Positions 49,572 to 59,740 are shown, numbered from the stretch's first letter. The stretch: DNA of 64,000 bases from Variovorax sp. OAS795 (GCF_040546685.1 NZ_JBEPOH010000001.1:4278001-4342000); one strand, 5' to 3'. Notes: generated by a model not told the origin, from the sequence alone. Numbers and translations: made by a program.

Positions 49572-49646
49572 GCAGGCTCTTCGATGGTGCGTTACGGAGC
49601 CAAAACGGGGCCACCACCATTCACGGCGCACCGGAACAGCACAGCG

Positions 49647-49751
49647 CTGCGCTGGGCCAGCGAATCGGTGTACCCGTGGTACGTGCTGCACCAGACGCTG
49701 ATCACCCGCTGGCTGCGGCCGCTGTTCGGGCTCAAGCCCCGGCGCGCGGGG
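49647..49751 (+). pseudogene. Remnant of an acyltransferase-3 family gene (C-terminal fragment)
   Basis: A short reading frame gives LRWASESVYPWYVLHQTLI and then TRWLRPLFGLKPRRAG. The first part is the conserved SE-x-x-YPxYxLHQT helix of membrane acyltransferases (OafA/MdoC-like). The second resembles their extreme C-terminus (RTRWLRPLFGLKP). The helix of about 40 residues normally between them is missing and nothing recognisable lies upstream, so this looks like a gene eroded by deletions. Its end overlaps the 3' end of the thioesterase gene. Confidence 0.5.
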
Positions 49752-50172
49752 CCACTTTTGCCGGAGGCGCCTCTTCCACCGGCACCAGGATGGCGCTCCC
49801 CGTCGCGACGAGCTTGAGACTGTCGCCCTCTCCCTGGCCATAGAGCTCGGCGGTCGCGAACACCTGCTTGCGGCCGGCCTTCACCACCTTGCCGCGCGCA
49901 ATGAAGGCGCGGCCCAGCGCGGGCGAGAGGCAGTTGACCGAGAAGTGCGAGGCCAGCACCCGCCCCGCCACCGTGGCGGCCGCAAAGCCGCAGGCCGTGT
50001 CGAGCATGGCGCCGATGAGCCCCGCATGCAGGAACCCGGCGTACTGCCCCATGTCTTCCTCGCGCCATGCCATGCGCACCTCGGCTTCGCCGGCGGCGGC
50101 CCGGGTGACTTCGAAGCCAGCCCAGCGATTGAAGGCGGCGGTGCTGTTGATGGCCTGGAGGGTGTCGAGCAT
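49732..50172 (-). CDS. PaaI-family hotdog thioesterase
   Basis: A 146-residue acyl-CoA thioesterase of the hotdog fold. The motif QYAGFLHAGLIGAMLDTACG carries the H-x-G...D/E pattern in which an Asp near the helix start is the usual catalytic residue. It also has VNCLSPALGRAFIARGKVV, typical of PaaI proteins. An in-frame upstream region to 50241 is not needed; MLDTLQAINS at 50172 fits the family start. It is divergent from the MuiA-like gene. The specific acyl-CoA, possibly phenylacetyl or a related aryl group, is unknown. Confidence 0.9.
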   Translation of the reverse strand: MLDTLQAINSTAAFNRWAGFEVTRAAAGEAEVRMAWREEDMGQYAGFLHAGLIGAMLDTACGFAAATVAGRVLASHFSVNCLSPALGRAFIARGKVVKAGRKQVFATAELYGQGEGDSLKLVATGSAILVPVEEAPPAKVAPRAGA

Positions 50173-50374
50173 GGCGGTCTTTCGCGAAGAAGGATGAAGC
50201 GTCGAGAACGGAAAAGCCACTCTACGAAGCAGCCGCGCCACGCGTCGTCGCGCCCGCGACGCGGCGGGTCCGGCCAGTTGCCTTGGCGACAGCGCAATTC
50301 TTTTGCACCGGCTTTAACCCCGTTCGGCCGGCCCGGCCGTATGAGCCGGGGAACGATCCACTACCGAGGCTCCG

Positions 50375-52021
50375 ATGAACGCCATCTCCACTTCTTTTTC
50401 CTTCCGGTCCGACCTGCGCGCAGTCGCCGTCGCAGCCGCCTGGCTGATGCTTGCCGCCGGCGCGCAAGGACAGGCCGTCGGCACCGGTGCGGATGCGTCG
50501 TCGCGCATCACGCAGGTCAAGGTCTATCCGGGCAGTGCCACGGTGGAGCGGGTGGCGCGCATCGCGGCCGGCAGCCGCTCGGTCACCTTCGCCTGCCTGC
50601 CCGCAGGGCTCGACGTGCAGAGCCTGCAGGTGTCGGCCGGCGCATCGGTGCGCGTGGGCGAGACCTCGGTGCTCAGCGTGCCGCGCGAACTCTCGGCGCG
50701 CTGCGCCACCAGCGCGCTGGACGGACGCATCCGTGAACTCGAAGACCAGAAGGCCGCGCTCCAGGCCGAGAACGACGCGCTCGGCATGGTGACGGGCTAT
50801 CTCAAGGGCCTCTCGGGCGGCGGGGAATCGCCCCAGGGCGCACGCGCGCCACTGGATGCGCGCAACCTCGCCGCCACAGCCGATGCGATGCGCCGCACCG
50901 GACAGGAGTCGCTGCTCAAGCAGCACCAGATCCAGCGCCGGCAGGCCGACATCGACCGCCAGCTCAACCCGCTGCTGGCCGAGCGCACGCGCACGCAGGG
51001 CAACGGCGCGCAGGTGGTGGCCGTGACCGTCACGCTCGCCGCCAGCGCCGATGCCGACGTGAAGCTCAGCTACCAGGTCAACGGCCCTGGCTGGACGCCC
51101 ACCTACCGCGCACTGCTCGACACCGCCACGCGAAAAGTGCGCATCGAGCGCCAGGCCCTGGTGGCGCAGGCCACGGGCGAAGACTGGCGCGGCGTGACGC
51201 TGGTGCTCTCCACCGGCCAGCCACGCCGCGAAACCGCGGGCCGCACGCCTGGCGCATGGCGCATCGGCATCGAGCCGCCGCAGCGTGCGCCCGCGAGCCC
51301 CGCCCAGGGGGGCATGATGGCTGCGCCTGCGCCCATGGCGTCGGCCGACAAGCGTGTGATGGCCGAGGCTGCGCAGCCGCTCTTCGACGTGAACGTGTTC
51401 GACAACAGCTTTGCGACCGAATTCGCGGTGCCGCAGAGCATCGACGTGCCCTCCAACGGACAGCGCGTCACGCTGGCGCTGGGCCAGCACGAAGACACCG
51501 CAAAGCTCGCCGCGCGCACCAGCCCGCGCGTCGATGCCAGCGCCTTCCTGGTCGCCGAGCTCGCCCAGCCCGCGGGCGTGTGGCCGGCCGGTGCGCTGCA
51601 GCTCTACCGCGACGGCAACTTCGTCGGCAGCGGCCGCTGGAACGCACCCAGCGACGCAAAGCTCACGCTCTCCTTCGGGCGCGACGAACTGGTTCGGGTG
51701 CAACCCGAGCCCGAGCAGGACAGCCAGGGCACGGGCGGGTTCGTGGGCTCGCGCGCCGAGCGCAAGGTCCAGCGCGCCTACGTGGTGGAGAACCGCCACC
51801 GCACACCCATCGCGGTGCAGGTGCTGGAAGCGGCGCCGGTCTCGGTCGACGAGCAGGTGCGCGTGGCCGCGCAGTTCTCGCCCCAGCCCGGCGAGCTGGC
51901 CTGGAACAAGCAGCCGGGGCTCGCCATGTGGAGCTTCGAATTGGACGCGGGCAAGACTGCGCGCGTGGCGGCCGACTACACCATCAGCTACCCGAAGGAC
52001 GCGCGGCTGCAGATGCGCTGA
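50375..52021 (+). CDS. MuiA-like protein (DUF4140/DUF4139)
   Basis: A 548-residue exported protein of the mucoidy inhibitor A family. A signal peptide (VAVAAAWLMLAAGAQGQA) ends near residue 34. The N-terminal DUF4140 begins ITQVKVYPGSATVERVARI. A coiled-coil follows (ELEDQKAALQAENDAL and QIQRRQADIDRQLN). The C-terminal DUF4139 includes VNGPGWTPTYRALLDT and TGEDWRGVTLVLSTGQPRRE, and ends in TISYPKDARLQMR. Function is unknown beyond effects on exopolysaccharide in some bacteria. It converges with the RbgA-like GTPase gene. Confidence 0.88.
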   Translation: MNAISTSFSFRSDLRAVAVAAAWLMLAAGAQGQAVGTGADASSRITQVKVYPGSATVERVARIAAGSRSVTFACLPAGLDVQSLQVSAGASVRVGETSVLSVPRELSARCATSALDGRIRELEDQKAALQAENDALGMVTGYLKGLSGGGESPQGARAPLDARNLAATADAMRRTGQESLLKQHQIQRRQADIDRQLNPLLAERTRTQGNGAQVVAVTVTLAASADADVKLSYQVNGPGWTPTYRALLDTATRKVRIERQALVAQATGEDWRGVTLVLSTGQPRRETAGRTPGAWRIGIEPPQRAPASPAQGGMMAAPAPMASADKRVMAEAAQPLFDVNVFDNSFATEFAVPQSIDVPSNGQRVTLALGQHEDTAKLAARTSPRVDASAFLVAELAQPAGVWPAGALQLYRDGNFVGSGRWNAPSDAKLTLSFGRDELVRVQPEPEQDSQGTGGFVGSRAERKVQRAYVVENRHRTPIAVQVLEAAPVSVDEQVRVAAQFSPQPGELAWNKQPGLAMWSFELDAGKTARVAADYTISYPKDARLQMR

Positions 52022-52032
52022 GCGCGCGCAAC

Positions 52033-53007
52033 TCAGTGCGGCTCGGGCGCCTGGCCTTCGGCGGGCTCGGCGCCCGGCTTGCGTTTCTTGCTGCCCCGCG
52101 CCGCCTTCCTGGCCGCACGCTCCGCATCGATGCGCTGGCCCTCGGCCAGCCATTGCGTGAACTCTTCAGGCGTTTCGAGCGTGACGCGGCCGAGGTTGCC
52201 GGCGCGAAACTCGTGCATCACGATCTCGGCGGCCTTCTGCAGGTTGACGCGGCCCTTGCCCAGCAGCGCGCCGCGCTTGCGTCCGATGAGGTCGAGCACT
52301 TCCTCGTCCTTCATGGCGGCGATGGCGACAGCGTCATGCTCGGCCAGCTTGAATCGCGCGGTGATGCCTTCCGCGTAGTGCGCCTTCAGGTAGTTGAGCA
52401 GTTCCAGCGCCACTTCTTCCTCGTCGAAGGCATTGCGCCCCACGGCGCCGCTGGCCGCCAGGTTGTAGCCGCTCTTGGGCACCACGATGCGCGGCCACAG
52501 CATGCCGGGCGTGTCCCACAGGTAGAAGTCGTCGGCCAGCGTGATGCGCTGCTCCAGCTTGGTGATGCCGGCCTCGTCGCCGGTCTTGGCCTTGCGGCTG
52601 CCGGTCAGGGTGTTGATGAGGGTCGACTTGCCGACGTTCGGAATACCGCAGATCAGCACGCGCATCGGCTTGGCCATGCCGCCTCGGTTGGGCGAGAGCT
52701 CATGGCAGGCGCGCACGATGGCTTGCGCCGGCGTGGCCTGGCTCGCATCGAGCGCAATGGCGCGCGTGGCGGGCAAGGCGTTGTAGTGCGCGAGCCAGAG
52801 CGCTGTGCGCGCCGGATCGGCCAGGTCCTGCTTGTTGAGCACTTTCAGCGAGGGCCGCCCGGCCGTGAGCTCGGCCAGCATCGGGTTGGCGCTGGAGCCC
52901 GGCAGCCGCGCATCGAGCAGCTCGATGACCACGTCGATGTCCTTCACCCGTTCGGTGATGGCCTTCTGGGTCGTGTACATGTGCCCGGGGAACCACTGGA
53001 TCGCCAT
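52033..53007 (-). CDS. rbgA: Circularly permuted ribosome-assembly GTPase (RbgA/YlqF-like)
   Basis: A 324-residue GTPase that acts in late 50S subunit assembly. The G motifs are in permuted order: G4 NKQD at 58-61, then G1 GIPNVGKS at 121-128, then G3 DTPG at 165-168. The opening MAIQWFPGHMYTTQKAITER is the family signature, so ATG 53005-53007 is used and the upstream extension rejected. The final 35 residues are Lys/Arg-rich and probably contact rRNA. It is divergent from the CBS gene. Confidence 0.94.
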   Translation of the reverse strand: MAIQWFPGHMYTTQKAITERVKDIDVVIELLDARLPGSSANPMLAELTAGRPSLKVLNKQDLADPARTALWLAHYNALPATRAIALDASQATPAQAIVRACHELSPNRGGMAKPMRVLICGIPNVGKSTLINTLTGSRKAKTGDEAGITKLEQRITLADDFYLWDTPGMLWPRIVVPKSGYNLAASGAVGRNAFDEEEVALELLNYLKAHYAEGITARFKLAEHDAVAIAAMKDEEVLDLIGRKRGALLGKGRVNLQKAAEIVMHEFRAGNLGRVTLETPEEFTQWLAEGQRIDAERAARKAARGSKKRKPGAEPAEGQAPEPH

Positions 53008-53154
53008 CGATGGATGCTCTTTCTTCGCTCTGTCTGGGAGGGTGGGGCTCGAAGCCCGGGAGGGTATTGTCGCGTGCCGGCACCGACACCTAAGTTCGCG
53101 TGGGCGCGCAGTGCGCCGCACGCGCACAATCCCCTAGAGGTTTTTGCATCGCGG

Positions 53155-53180
53155 GGGGCGATTCCACCGGCCATCGCCCC
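53155..53180. repeat. Inverted repeat upstream of the CBS gene
   Basis: GGGGCGAT (53155-53162) and ATCGCCCC (53173-53180) are perfect eight-base arms around a ten-base loop, directly followed by TATCAT (53181-53186), a possible -10 box. It lies in the 242-base gap between the divergent GTPase and CBS genes. It could be an operator or an mRNA hairpin; no T-run follows, so it is not a standard terminator. Confidence 0.4.
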
Positions 53181-53249
53181 TATCATTTGAGCGAGTGCGG
53201 CGCATCGGCGCGCCGGCCGGATCGAAACCTTCCTGATGGAGCTCCCGCG

Positions 53250-53678
53250 ATGAAACCCGTCTCCGAACTTCTCAAGCGCCATGATTCCGCGGCCTGGCGC
53301 ACCTCGCCCGACACCAGCGTGTTCGATGCCCTGGCCACGCTGGCGCACTTCGAGGTGGGCGCCCTGATGGTGATGGACGGCGACCGCCTGGTGGGCTTCC
53401 TGTCCGAGCGGGACTACACCCGCAAGGTGGCACTGCAAGGCAAGAACTCCAAGGAAATGAAGGTCTCCGAGATCATGACGCCCGACGTGATGACCGTCAC
53501 GCCGCAGACCCGCACGCGCGCCTGCATGGCCCTCATGAGCCAGCGCAAGTTCCGCCACCTGCCGGTGGTCGACGGCACCCGGGTGGTCGGCATGATCTCC
53601 ATCCAGGACCTGATGGACGACATCATCAGCGAGCACGAGCAGACCATCGACCAGCTCACCAGCTATATCCAGAGCTAG
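53250..53678 (+). CDS. Stand-alone CBS-pair domain protein
   Basis: A 142-residue cytosolic protein made of two CBS motifs. The first runs about residues 15-60 (VFDALATLAHFEVGALMVMD, then GFLSERDYTRKV). The second, about 73-125, starts VSEIMTPDVMTVTPQTRTRA and includes FRHLPVVDGTRVVGMISIQD. Such modules bind adenine nucleotides such as AMP, ATP or SAM and act as energy sensors or as subunits of other proteins. A Shine-Dalgarno GGAG precedes ATG 53250 by nine bases. The partner protein is unknown. Confidence 0.92.
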   Translation: MKPVSELLKRHDSAAWRTSPDTSVFDALATLAHFEVGALMVMDGDRLVGFLSERDYTRKVALQGKNSKEMKVSEIMTPDVMTVTPQTRTRACMALMSQRKFRHLPVVDGTRVVGMISIQDLMDDIISEHEQTIDQLTSYIQS

Positions 53679-53792
53679 GCAGACCCCGAACCCGGACCGG
53701 GCCCGGCCGGCGCGTGGGGAACACGCCTACGCGCAGGGTCACCGTTTAGGGCGCACATTAGGGGCTCGTTCATCCATCAGCAGGGACATGGC

Positions 53793-54152
53793 ATGCAGAT
53801 TCAGGTCAACACGAGCAACGGCGTCAACAACAAGGACGCGCTGGAGCGCTGGGCGGACACGGAGATCAAGCAGCAGCTGAGCCGTTTCGTCGACGACGTC
53901 ACCCGCGTCGAAGTGCATCTGAGCGACGAGAACCACGACAAGACCGGCGCCGGCGACAAGTGCTGCGTGATGGAAGCACGCCTTGCGCATCACCAGCCGC
54001 TGGTGGTGACGCAGCATGCCACCAGCCTCGACGAGGCCTTTCGCGGCGCGGCCGAAAAGCTCAAGCGCCTGATCGACAACACGCTCGGCCGCCTCAACAA
54101 CCATCGCGACCGCGACTCGATCCGCAAGGACACCGGCTTTATCGCGGAGTAG
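53793..54152 (+). CDS. HPF/RaiA-like ribosome-associated protein
   Basis: A 119-residue protein with the beta-alpha fold of ribosome hibernation factors: MQIQVNTSNGVNNKDALERW, a central VTRVEVHLSDENHDKTGAGD, and EAFRGAAEKLKRLIDNTLGR. The middle has more acidic residues than E. coli HPF, and there is no long C-terminal extension. It may bind ribosomes under stress, but family members of this short type are poorly studied. Its last 14 bases overlap the convergent hydrolase gene. Confidence 0.85.
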   Translation: MQIQVNTSNGVNNKDALERWADTEIKQQLSRFVDDVTRVEVHLSDENHDKTGAGDKCCVMEARLAHHQPLVVTQHATSLDEAFRGAAEKLKRLIDNTLGRLNNHRDRDSIRKDTGFIAE

Positions 54153-55275
54153 CCAGAAAATCCAGCAGCAGGCGGCTCACTTCGGCGGGCTGCTCCTGCT
54201 GCACCCAGTGCCCCGCGCCCTCGATCCAGTGCACGCCGCGCAACCGCGTGCAGGCCGTTGCCTGCATGGCTTCGAAGTCGCCAGGCTTCTGGAACACGCC
54301 CCAGTCGCTGCGGCCCGCGATGAAACACGCGGGCACGTCGATCGTGCGTCCCGACCAGGCTTGCATTTCCTGGATGTAGTCCCCGCCCGTTCCGCAGCGA
54401 TACCACTGCAGTCCGCCCTGGAAGCCGGTGCGCGCGTACTCGGCGGTGTACACGGCCAGCTCTTCTTCGGGCAGCCATCGGCAGGCGGCGATCTGTTCGG
54501 CCGAGGGCGTTTCGGCAGCCACCGTTTCGGCCATGGTCTGGTCGGCCCGCATCACGTAGTAGGTGGGCAGGCGGGCCAGTTCGCCGGCACTCATGGCGCC
54601 CAGCGGAAACGGCCGGTTCTGCGGCCAGTCGGCACTCTTGTGGTGGTAGTAGCCGCGCAAAAAGGCATGCAGCCCTTGCGGTGCATGCCGCATGTCGGCA
54701 TCGGCCTCTGGCCCCGAGTAGTACCACTGGTAGTGCCTGCGTGGCGGATGCAATGCAGCCAGGCCCTCGAGCAGGTGCCGGGTGGCCTCTGCGAACACGG
54801 GTGCCGACCCGGCGGCCGGCGGGCCCGGGAACGGCGCGCTCATCAACGCAACCGAGCGGAACACGTCGGGACGGGTCAATGCGCACCAGGCCGCCACCGG
54901 CGAACCGAAGTCGTGGCCCACCACCGCCGCGGTCTGGTGGCCGAGCGCCGACACGAGCCCCGCCGCATCGCGTACGAGGTTGAGCAGGCGAAACTCGTCC
55001 AGCCCGGCTTCGTAGCCCTGCCGCCAGCCCGTGGTCCGGCCGTAGCCGCGCTGGTCGGGTGCGACCACGTGAAAGCCCGCCTCGGCCAGCGGCAACATCA
55101 CCTTGCGCCAGCTGTAGGCCAGTTCCGGAAAGCCGTGCAGCAACAGCACGCAAGGGCGCCCGGGCGTGTCGAAGCCAGCCTCGAGCACGTGCATGGACAG
55201 GCCGTTTCCGTTGTCGACCTGGCGCGAGCGAATGCCCTCCGGCAGCAGGAGGGGGGCGATTTCGGCGAGGGTCAT
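54139..55275 (-). CDS. Epoxide-hydrolase-like alpha/beta hydrolase
   Basis: A 378-residue hydrolase. HGFPE (47-51) forms the oxyanion hole. The nucleophile elbow VGHDFGSPVA has Asp122 instead of Ser, as in soluble epoxide hydrolases and dehalogenases. The cap domain carries tyrosines (YQWYYSG, LRGYYHHK) that could protonate the epoxide. The catalytic His is in EGAGHWVQQE. It starts 12 bases after the SDR gene, so the pair is likely cotranscribed and may act on a common lipophilic substrate, which is not identifiable from sequence. Confidence 0.9.
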   Translation of the reverse strand: MTLAEIAPLLLPEGIRSRQVDNGNGLSMHVLEAGFDTPGRPCVLLLHGFPELAYSWRKVMLPLAEAGFHVVAPDQRGYGRTTGWRQGYEAGLDEFRLLNLVRDAAGLVSALGHQTAAVVGHDFGSPVAAWCALTRPDVFRSVALMSAPFPGPPAAGSAPVFAEATRHLLEGLAALHPPRRHYQWYYSGPEADADMRHAPQGLHAFLRGYYHHKSADWPQNRPFPLGAMSAGELARLPTYYVMRADQTMAETVAAETPSAEQIAACRWLPEEELAVYTAEYARTGFQGGLQWYRCGTGGDYIQEMQAWSGRTIDVPACFIAGRSDWGVFQKPGDFEAMQATACTRLRGVHWIEGAGHWVQQEQPAEVSRLLLDFLATPR

Positions 55276-55287
55276 GGGGATTTCGCG

Positions 55288-56214
<927 letters not shown>

Positions 56215-56318
56215 GTGTCGCTCTCGCTGCTTTGCCTGGATGGGGGTTGTGCGGCCATGGCGGCCGCGTGGCGTTTTACCCCAGAAACGCGCGCCGGTCA
56301 GGCCGCGCGTTCATCCGC

Positions 56319-56699
56319 TCAGTCGCGGGCGTGACGCAGCGTCTCGCAATAGGCGACCAGCTGGTCGAGTTCGGCCGACTTGTCGAAGAAGGCGTCGGCG
56401 CCCAGTTGCGCGGAACGCTGGCGCATGTCGGCGGTGGCGTAGTTGCTCAAGACCACCACTTTCTGCCTGGCCTTGCGGTTGCGGCAAGCCTTGATCACGC
56501 CGAGGCCGTTGCCGCGCGCCAGGAACAGGTCCACGATGGTCAGGTCCCAGTCGTCGCGGTGCTGGCGCAGCCAGTGCACCGCCTCTTCCTCGCTGCTGGC
56601 GCAGGCCACGACGTCCGCGTCGGCAACGTCGTGAAGAAACCCCACGAGGTTGTCACGAATGAGGGCACTGTCCTCGACGAGATAGGCCTTGAAAGTCAT
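56319..56699 (-). CDS. Single-domain response regulator
   Basis: A 126-residue CheY-like receiver without an output domain. E9/D10 form the acidic pocket, D57 in LTIVDLFLARGNG is the phosphoacceptor, and the conserved Lys is in FFDKSAELD. The start is the ATG at 56699 (MTFKAYLVEDSALIRD). It lies 199 bases downstream of gshA and is probably transcribed separately; no kinase is adjacent. It could act in a phosphorelay or by protein contact. Confidence 0.9.
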   Translation of the reverse strand: MTFKAYLVEDSALIRDNLVGFLHDVADADVVACASSEEEAVHWLRQHRDDWDLTIVDLFLARGNGLGVIKACRNRKARQKVVVLSNYATADMRQRSAQLGADAFFDKSAELDQLVAYCETLRHARD

Positions 56700-56898
56700 A
56701 CCGGAATCTCTGGCCGGGACAGGGGACGGGATACGGGACAAAGGGGGAAACGGGAGCTTGCGCGGTGCATGGACCCATGGTCGCCTCCGAAGCGGCGCCC
56801 GCAGTGGGTCATGCTGGCCAATGCCTGTAGGCCATCGGCCCCCGCGCCTGTCGTCAGGCGGACCGTGAGGCGGTGAGAACGCGCAGGACAGGCAGGGC

Positions 56899-58473
56899 TC
56901 AGGCGGCCACGGCCATCCGGCCGCGGCCGATGCCCAGGCGCGCCGGCGAAACGTACTGCTCGCGGTAGATCTCGAAGGGCATGGTGTCGGCGGCCTCGAT
57001 GCGTTTCTGCTCCTGGATCGATTCTTCCGTCATGCGCTCGAACTCGGCCTTCTGCTGGTCCGAGAACGGCAGCGCCAGCAGCGTGGTGCGGGTCTGCTCG
57101 GACTGTGCACGCACGAAGCCGATGAACGAGTTGCCGTGCCGCTCCTCGATGGCGGCCAGCACGCGCGCCGAAGGCAGGCTGTCGGGGTCCTGCAAGGCGG
57201 AAAGCGCCGCGCGCACCGCGTCGGCATGCTGCGTGCCGCCGTTCGCGGCATCGAGCGCCGCGGCAATCGGCAGGCACTGCTCGACCAGTTCCACGCCCCA
57301 ATCGGTCAATGGCACCTCGCGCCCGCTGCGCAGGAGCTTGAGGCCGGGCTCGCGCCCGCATGCGGCGGTGAGATGCTGGTTGTGGGCGAGTTCGGCAATT
57401 TCCTGCGGCGTGTCGACCGGGCTGTCGCTGAGCAGGCACTGCAGCAGGAAGACGTCGAGAAAGCGCATCGTCTGCGCATTGATTCCCACCGGCTCGAAGG
57501 GGTCGAGGTCCATCAGCCGCACTTCGACGTATTCGACCCCGCGCTCCCGCAGTGCATGCAGCGGGCGCTCGCCGGGGTTGATCACGCGCTTGGGGCGGAT
57601 CGTGCCGTAGAACTCGTTCTCGATCTGAAGCAGGCTGGTGGCCAGCTGGTTGTAGTCGCCGCCGAGGTTCTGGATGCCGATCGCCTCGTAGCCCGGCCAC
57701 GGCCGCGTGAGCGCGTCCTGCAGCGAGGCGGCATAGCCTTCCAGGCTGTTGTAGCTCACTGCCAGCGAGGCCTGCGCATCGCTCTGGTAGCCGAGACGGC
57801 CCATGCGCAAGGACGTGCCGTGCGGCATGAACATGCTGCCGTCGCCCAGCGGCTGCAGCTCGTGCGGGCGGCCAGCGACAAAGCTCGAACACAGCGCCGG
57901 CGAGGCGCCGAACAGGTACAGCAGCAGGAAGGCGTGGCGCCGGAAGTTGCGGATGAGCGCGAAATACTGTTCGCTCGACACGTCGGGCAGCGACCAGTTG
58001 TAGTGAATGCCCGAGATGGTTTGCATGCGCCGCCCGTAGCGGTGACTCAGGCCCATGCGGTAGACGCTCTTGGCGCGGCCGACGTTGGAGGAACCGTAGC
58101 GGCCGATCGGAATGGTTTCATCGGTCGGCAGGCCGCAGGGCATGCTCGACACCCAGAGCCGCTCGTCGCCCAGCGTGTCGAGCACGCGGTAGGTGAACTG
58201 GTGCACGCGGGTCAGTTCCTCGAGCGCCGACTCGACGCCCCCGTGCACGCCGGTGATGAGCTCCAGCTGCGACTCGCTGAAGTCGGTGGTGATGTGCGGG
58301 TGGGTCAGGGCCGAGCCCAGTGCGATCGGGTGCGGCGTGAGCGCAAGCTTGCCGTCCGGGAGCGCGCGCAGGCTTTCCTTCTCGATGCCGCGGCGCATTC
58401 CCTTCAACCGCGTGGTCGGGATTGCACCCAACCTCTCCTGCAATCTGCTGCTCATATTGTTATGACCCGTCAT
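56899..58473 (-). CDS. gshA: Glutamate-cysteine ligase (GshA)
   Basis: A 524-residue ATP-dependent ligase that makes gamma-glutamylcysteine, the first step of glutathione synthesis. It is the gammaproteobacterial/type 1 GshA family: GIEKESLR near the N-terminus, TDFSESQLELIT, YRMGLSHRYGRRMQTISG, HYNWSLP and RVINPGERPLHALRERGVEY-type segments in order. ATG 58473 (MTGHNNMSSRLQ) is used; ATG 58455 is also possible and neither has a strong ribosome site. The 135 bases between it and the monooxygenase gene probably hold its promoter. Confidence 0.95.
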   Translation of the reverse strand: MTGHNNMSSRLQERLGAIPTTRLKGMRRGIEKESLRALPDGKLALTPHPIALGSALTHPHITTDFSESQLELITGVHGGVESALEELTRVHQFTYRVLDTLGDERLWVSSMPCGLPTDETIPIGRYGSSNVGRAKSVYRMGLSHRYGRRMQTISGIHYNWSLPDVSSEQYFALIRNFRRHAFLLLYLFGASPALCSSFVAGRPHELQPLGDGSMFMPHGTSLRMGRLGYQSDAQASLAVSYNSLEGYAASLQDALTRPWPGYEAIGIQNLGGDYNQLATSLLQIENEFYGTIRPKRVINPGERPLHALRERGVEYVEVRLMDLDPFEPVGINAQTMRFLDVFLLQCLLSDSPVDTPQEIAELAHNQHLTAACGREPGLKLLRSGREVPLTDWGVELVEQCLPIAAALDAANGGTQHADAVRAALSALQDPDSLPSARVLAAIEERHGNSFIGFVRAQSEQTRTTLLALPFSDQQKAEFERMTEESIQEQKRIEAADTMPFEIYREQYVSPARLGIGRGRMAVAA

Positions 58474-58608
58474 TCTCTGAGGGGCTGGAAGGTAGCACGG
58501 CCGCGCGGGCATTGCTGGCGCAGGGAATCCCGTCTTCCGCTATCCTGCGCCGCGCTACGGTTTTGATAGCTGCGCTCATCGGTTCCGCCTGCGGGCAGGA
58601 TCAGAGGA

Positions 58609-58920
58609 TCAGCCGCGTCCCGCCGCGAGGTCGATCTCTTCCGACTGGTAGACCGACATCTGCGGCATGCCGTCGGCCATGCCGGCCATTGCCTTGGCAA
58701 ACGCGCGCGAAGCCTCGACGCGAAAGTGCGCCTTCAGCGCCGCCATGTCGCTCCACCGTTCGACGAAGCTGAGCCGCAGCGGCTGCTGCACGTCCGCGCT
58801 GACCTCGTGCGAGATGCAGCCGGGTTCGGTGCGCGAGCGCAGCACATGTTCCACGCTGATGGCCAGCATCGCCTGCAGGGTTTCGGGTTTCGCCATGGCG
58901 TGTCCGATGACGAGGATCAT
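58609..58920 (-). CDS. Antibiotic-biosynthesis-monooxygenase (ABM) domain protein, putative quinol monooxygenase
   Basis: A 103-residue dimeric alpha+beta-barrel protein similar to YgiN. Family motifs are RTEPGCISHEVSADVQQP and FVERWSDMAALKAHFRVEAS, including the conserved E-W-x-D-x-x-A-L-x-x-H core. Members oxidise quinols or polyketides without cofactor, but many have no known substrate. It is 46 bases downstream of the carboxylesterase gene on the same strand and probably shares its transcript. Confidence 0.89.
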   Translation of the reverse strand: MILVIGHAMAKPETLQAMLAISVEHVLRSRTEPGCISHEVSADVQQPLRLSFVERWSDMAALKAHFRVEASRAFAKAMAGMADGMPQMSVYQSEEIDLAAGRG

Positions 58921-58966
58921 TGCGTTGTCTCCTTTGTTGCCGCGGATGCGTGAGGGCCCGAAAGCG

Positions 58967-59632
58967 TCAGGATGCCAGCACGCGCAGAAGAAACCGGTTC
59001 AGGTCGGCAATTTCTTCCATGCAGACCGAGTGCGCCATCGTGTACTGGTGCCACTCGACGGGATGGCCGAGCGCGATGAGCGCGTCGCGCGATTGCAGGG
59101 CCCGGTCGAGCGGCACCACGGGGTCTTGCCGGCCATGGGCCAGGAAGACCGGCGTCTCGTGGTTGGCGGCATGCCGCTCGGCCGCGGTGGTGGCGGCAAT
59201 GGGCAGGTAGCCTGAAAGGCCGACGATGCCCGCCAGCCGCTCGGTGTGGCGCAGGCCGGTCATCAACGCCATGGCGCAGCCTTGCGAGAAACCCGCCACC
59301 ACGATGCGGCCCGCCGCGATGCCGCGGGCCTTCTCGTTGGCGATCAGCGTCTCGATGGTGGCCTGCGAACGGCGCAGCCCTGCCTCGTCCTCGCGCGCGG
59401 CCAGGTCGGCCACGGCAATGTCGTACCAGGCAGGCATCTGGTAGCCGCCATTGATGGTGACGGGGATGACCGGGGCATTGGGAAACACGAAGCGAACCGG
59501 GCCCACGCTCGAGAGCTCGAGTTCGTTGGCAATCGGCACGAAGTCGTTGCCGTCGGCACCCAGGCCGTGCATCACGATCACCGTGGCGGTGGGATGGGGA
59601 GCGGTTTCGATTTCGATCGGGGAACGGGACAT
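58967..59632 (-). CDS. Carboxylesterase/phospholipase family hydrolase
   Basis: A 221-residue serine esterase of the YpfH/EstB type. It has VMHGLGADGNDFVPIA, the nucleophile elbow GFSQGCA (S116), the acid in HGRQDPVVP and the His in TMAHSVCMEEI. There is no signal peptide, so it is cytosolic; it prefers short acyl esters in characterised relatives. It is divergent from the Fur-family gene, about 110 bases away, and upstream of the ABM gene. Confidence 0.92.
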   Translation of the reverse strand: MSRSPIEIETAPHPTATVIVMHGLGADGNDFVPIANELELSSVGPVRFVFPNAPVIPVTINGGYQMPAWYDIAVADLAAREDEAGLRRSQATIETLIANEKARGIAAGRIVVAGFSQGCAMALMTGLRHTERLAGIVGLSGYLPIAATTAAERHAANHETPVFLAHGRQDPVVPLDRALQSRDALIALGHPVEWHQYTMAHSVCMEEIADLNRFLLRVLAS

Positions 59633-59740
59633 GGTCGGTAGAAGGTATTCAGGGACGCGAAAACCAGACCTTAGCGCATTCGGGACGGCCGGGACGCGGA
59701 CTCACGGAATGCAACACAATGGCGGTTCCGCAAAGAACCC

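Noticed and set aside
51256..53190. Plus-strand 644-codon frame across the MuiA and RbgA genes
   Set aside because: It runs out of frame through muiA and antisense to rbgA, with no domain or start signal.
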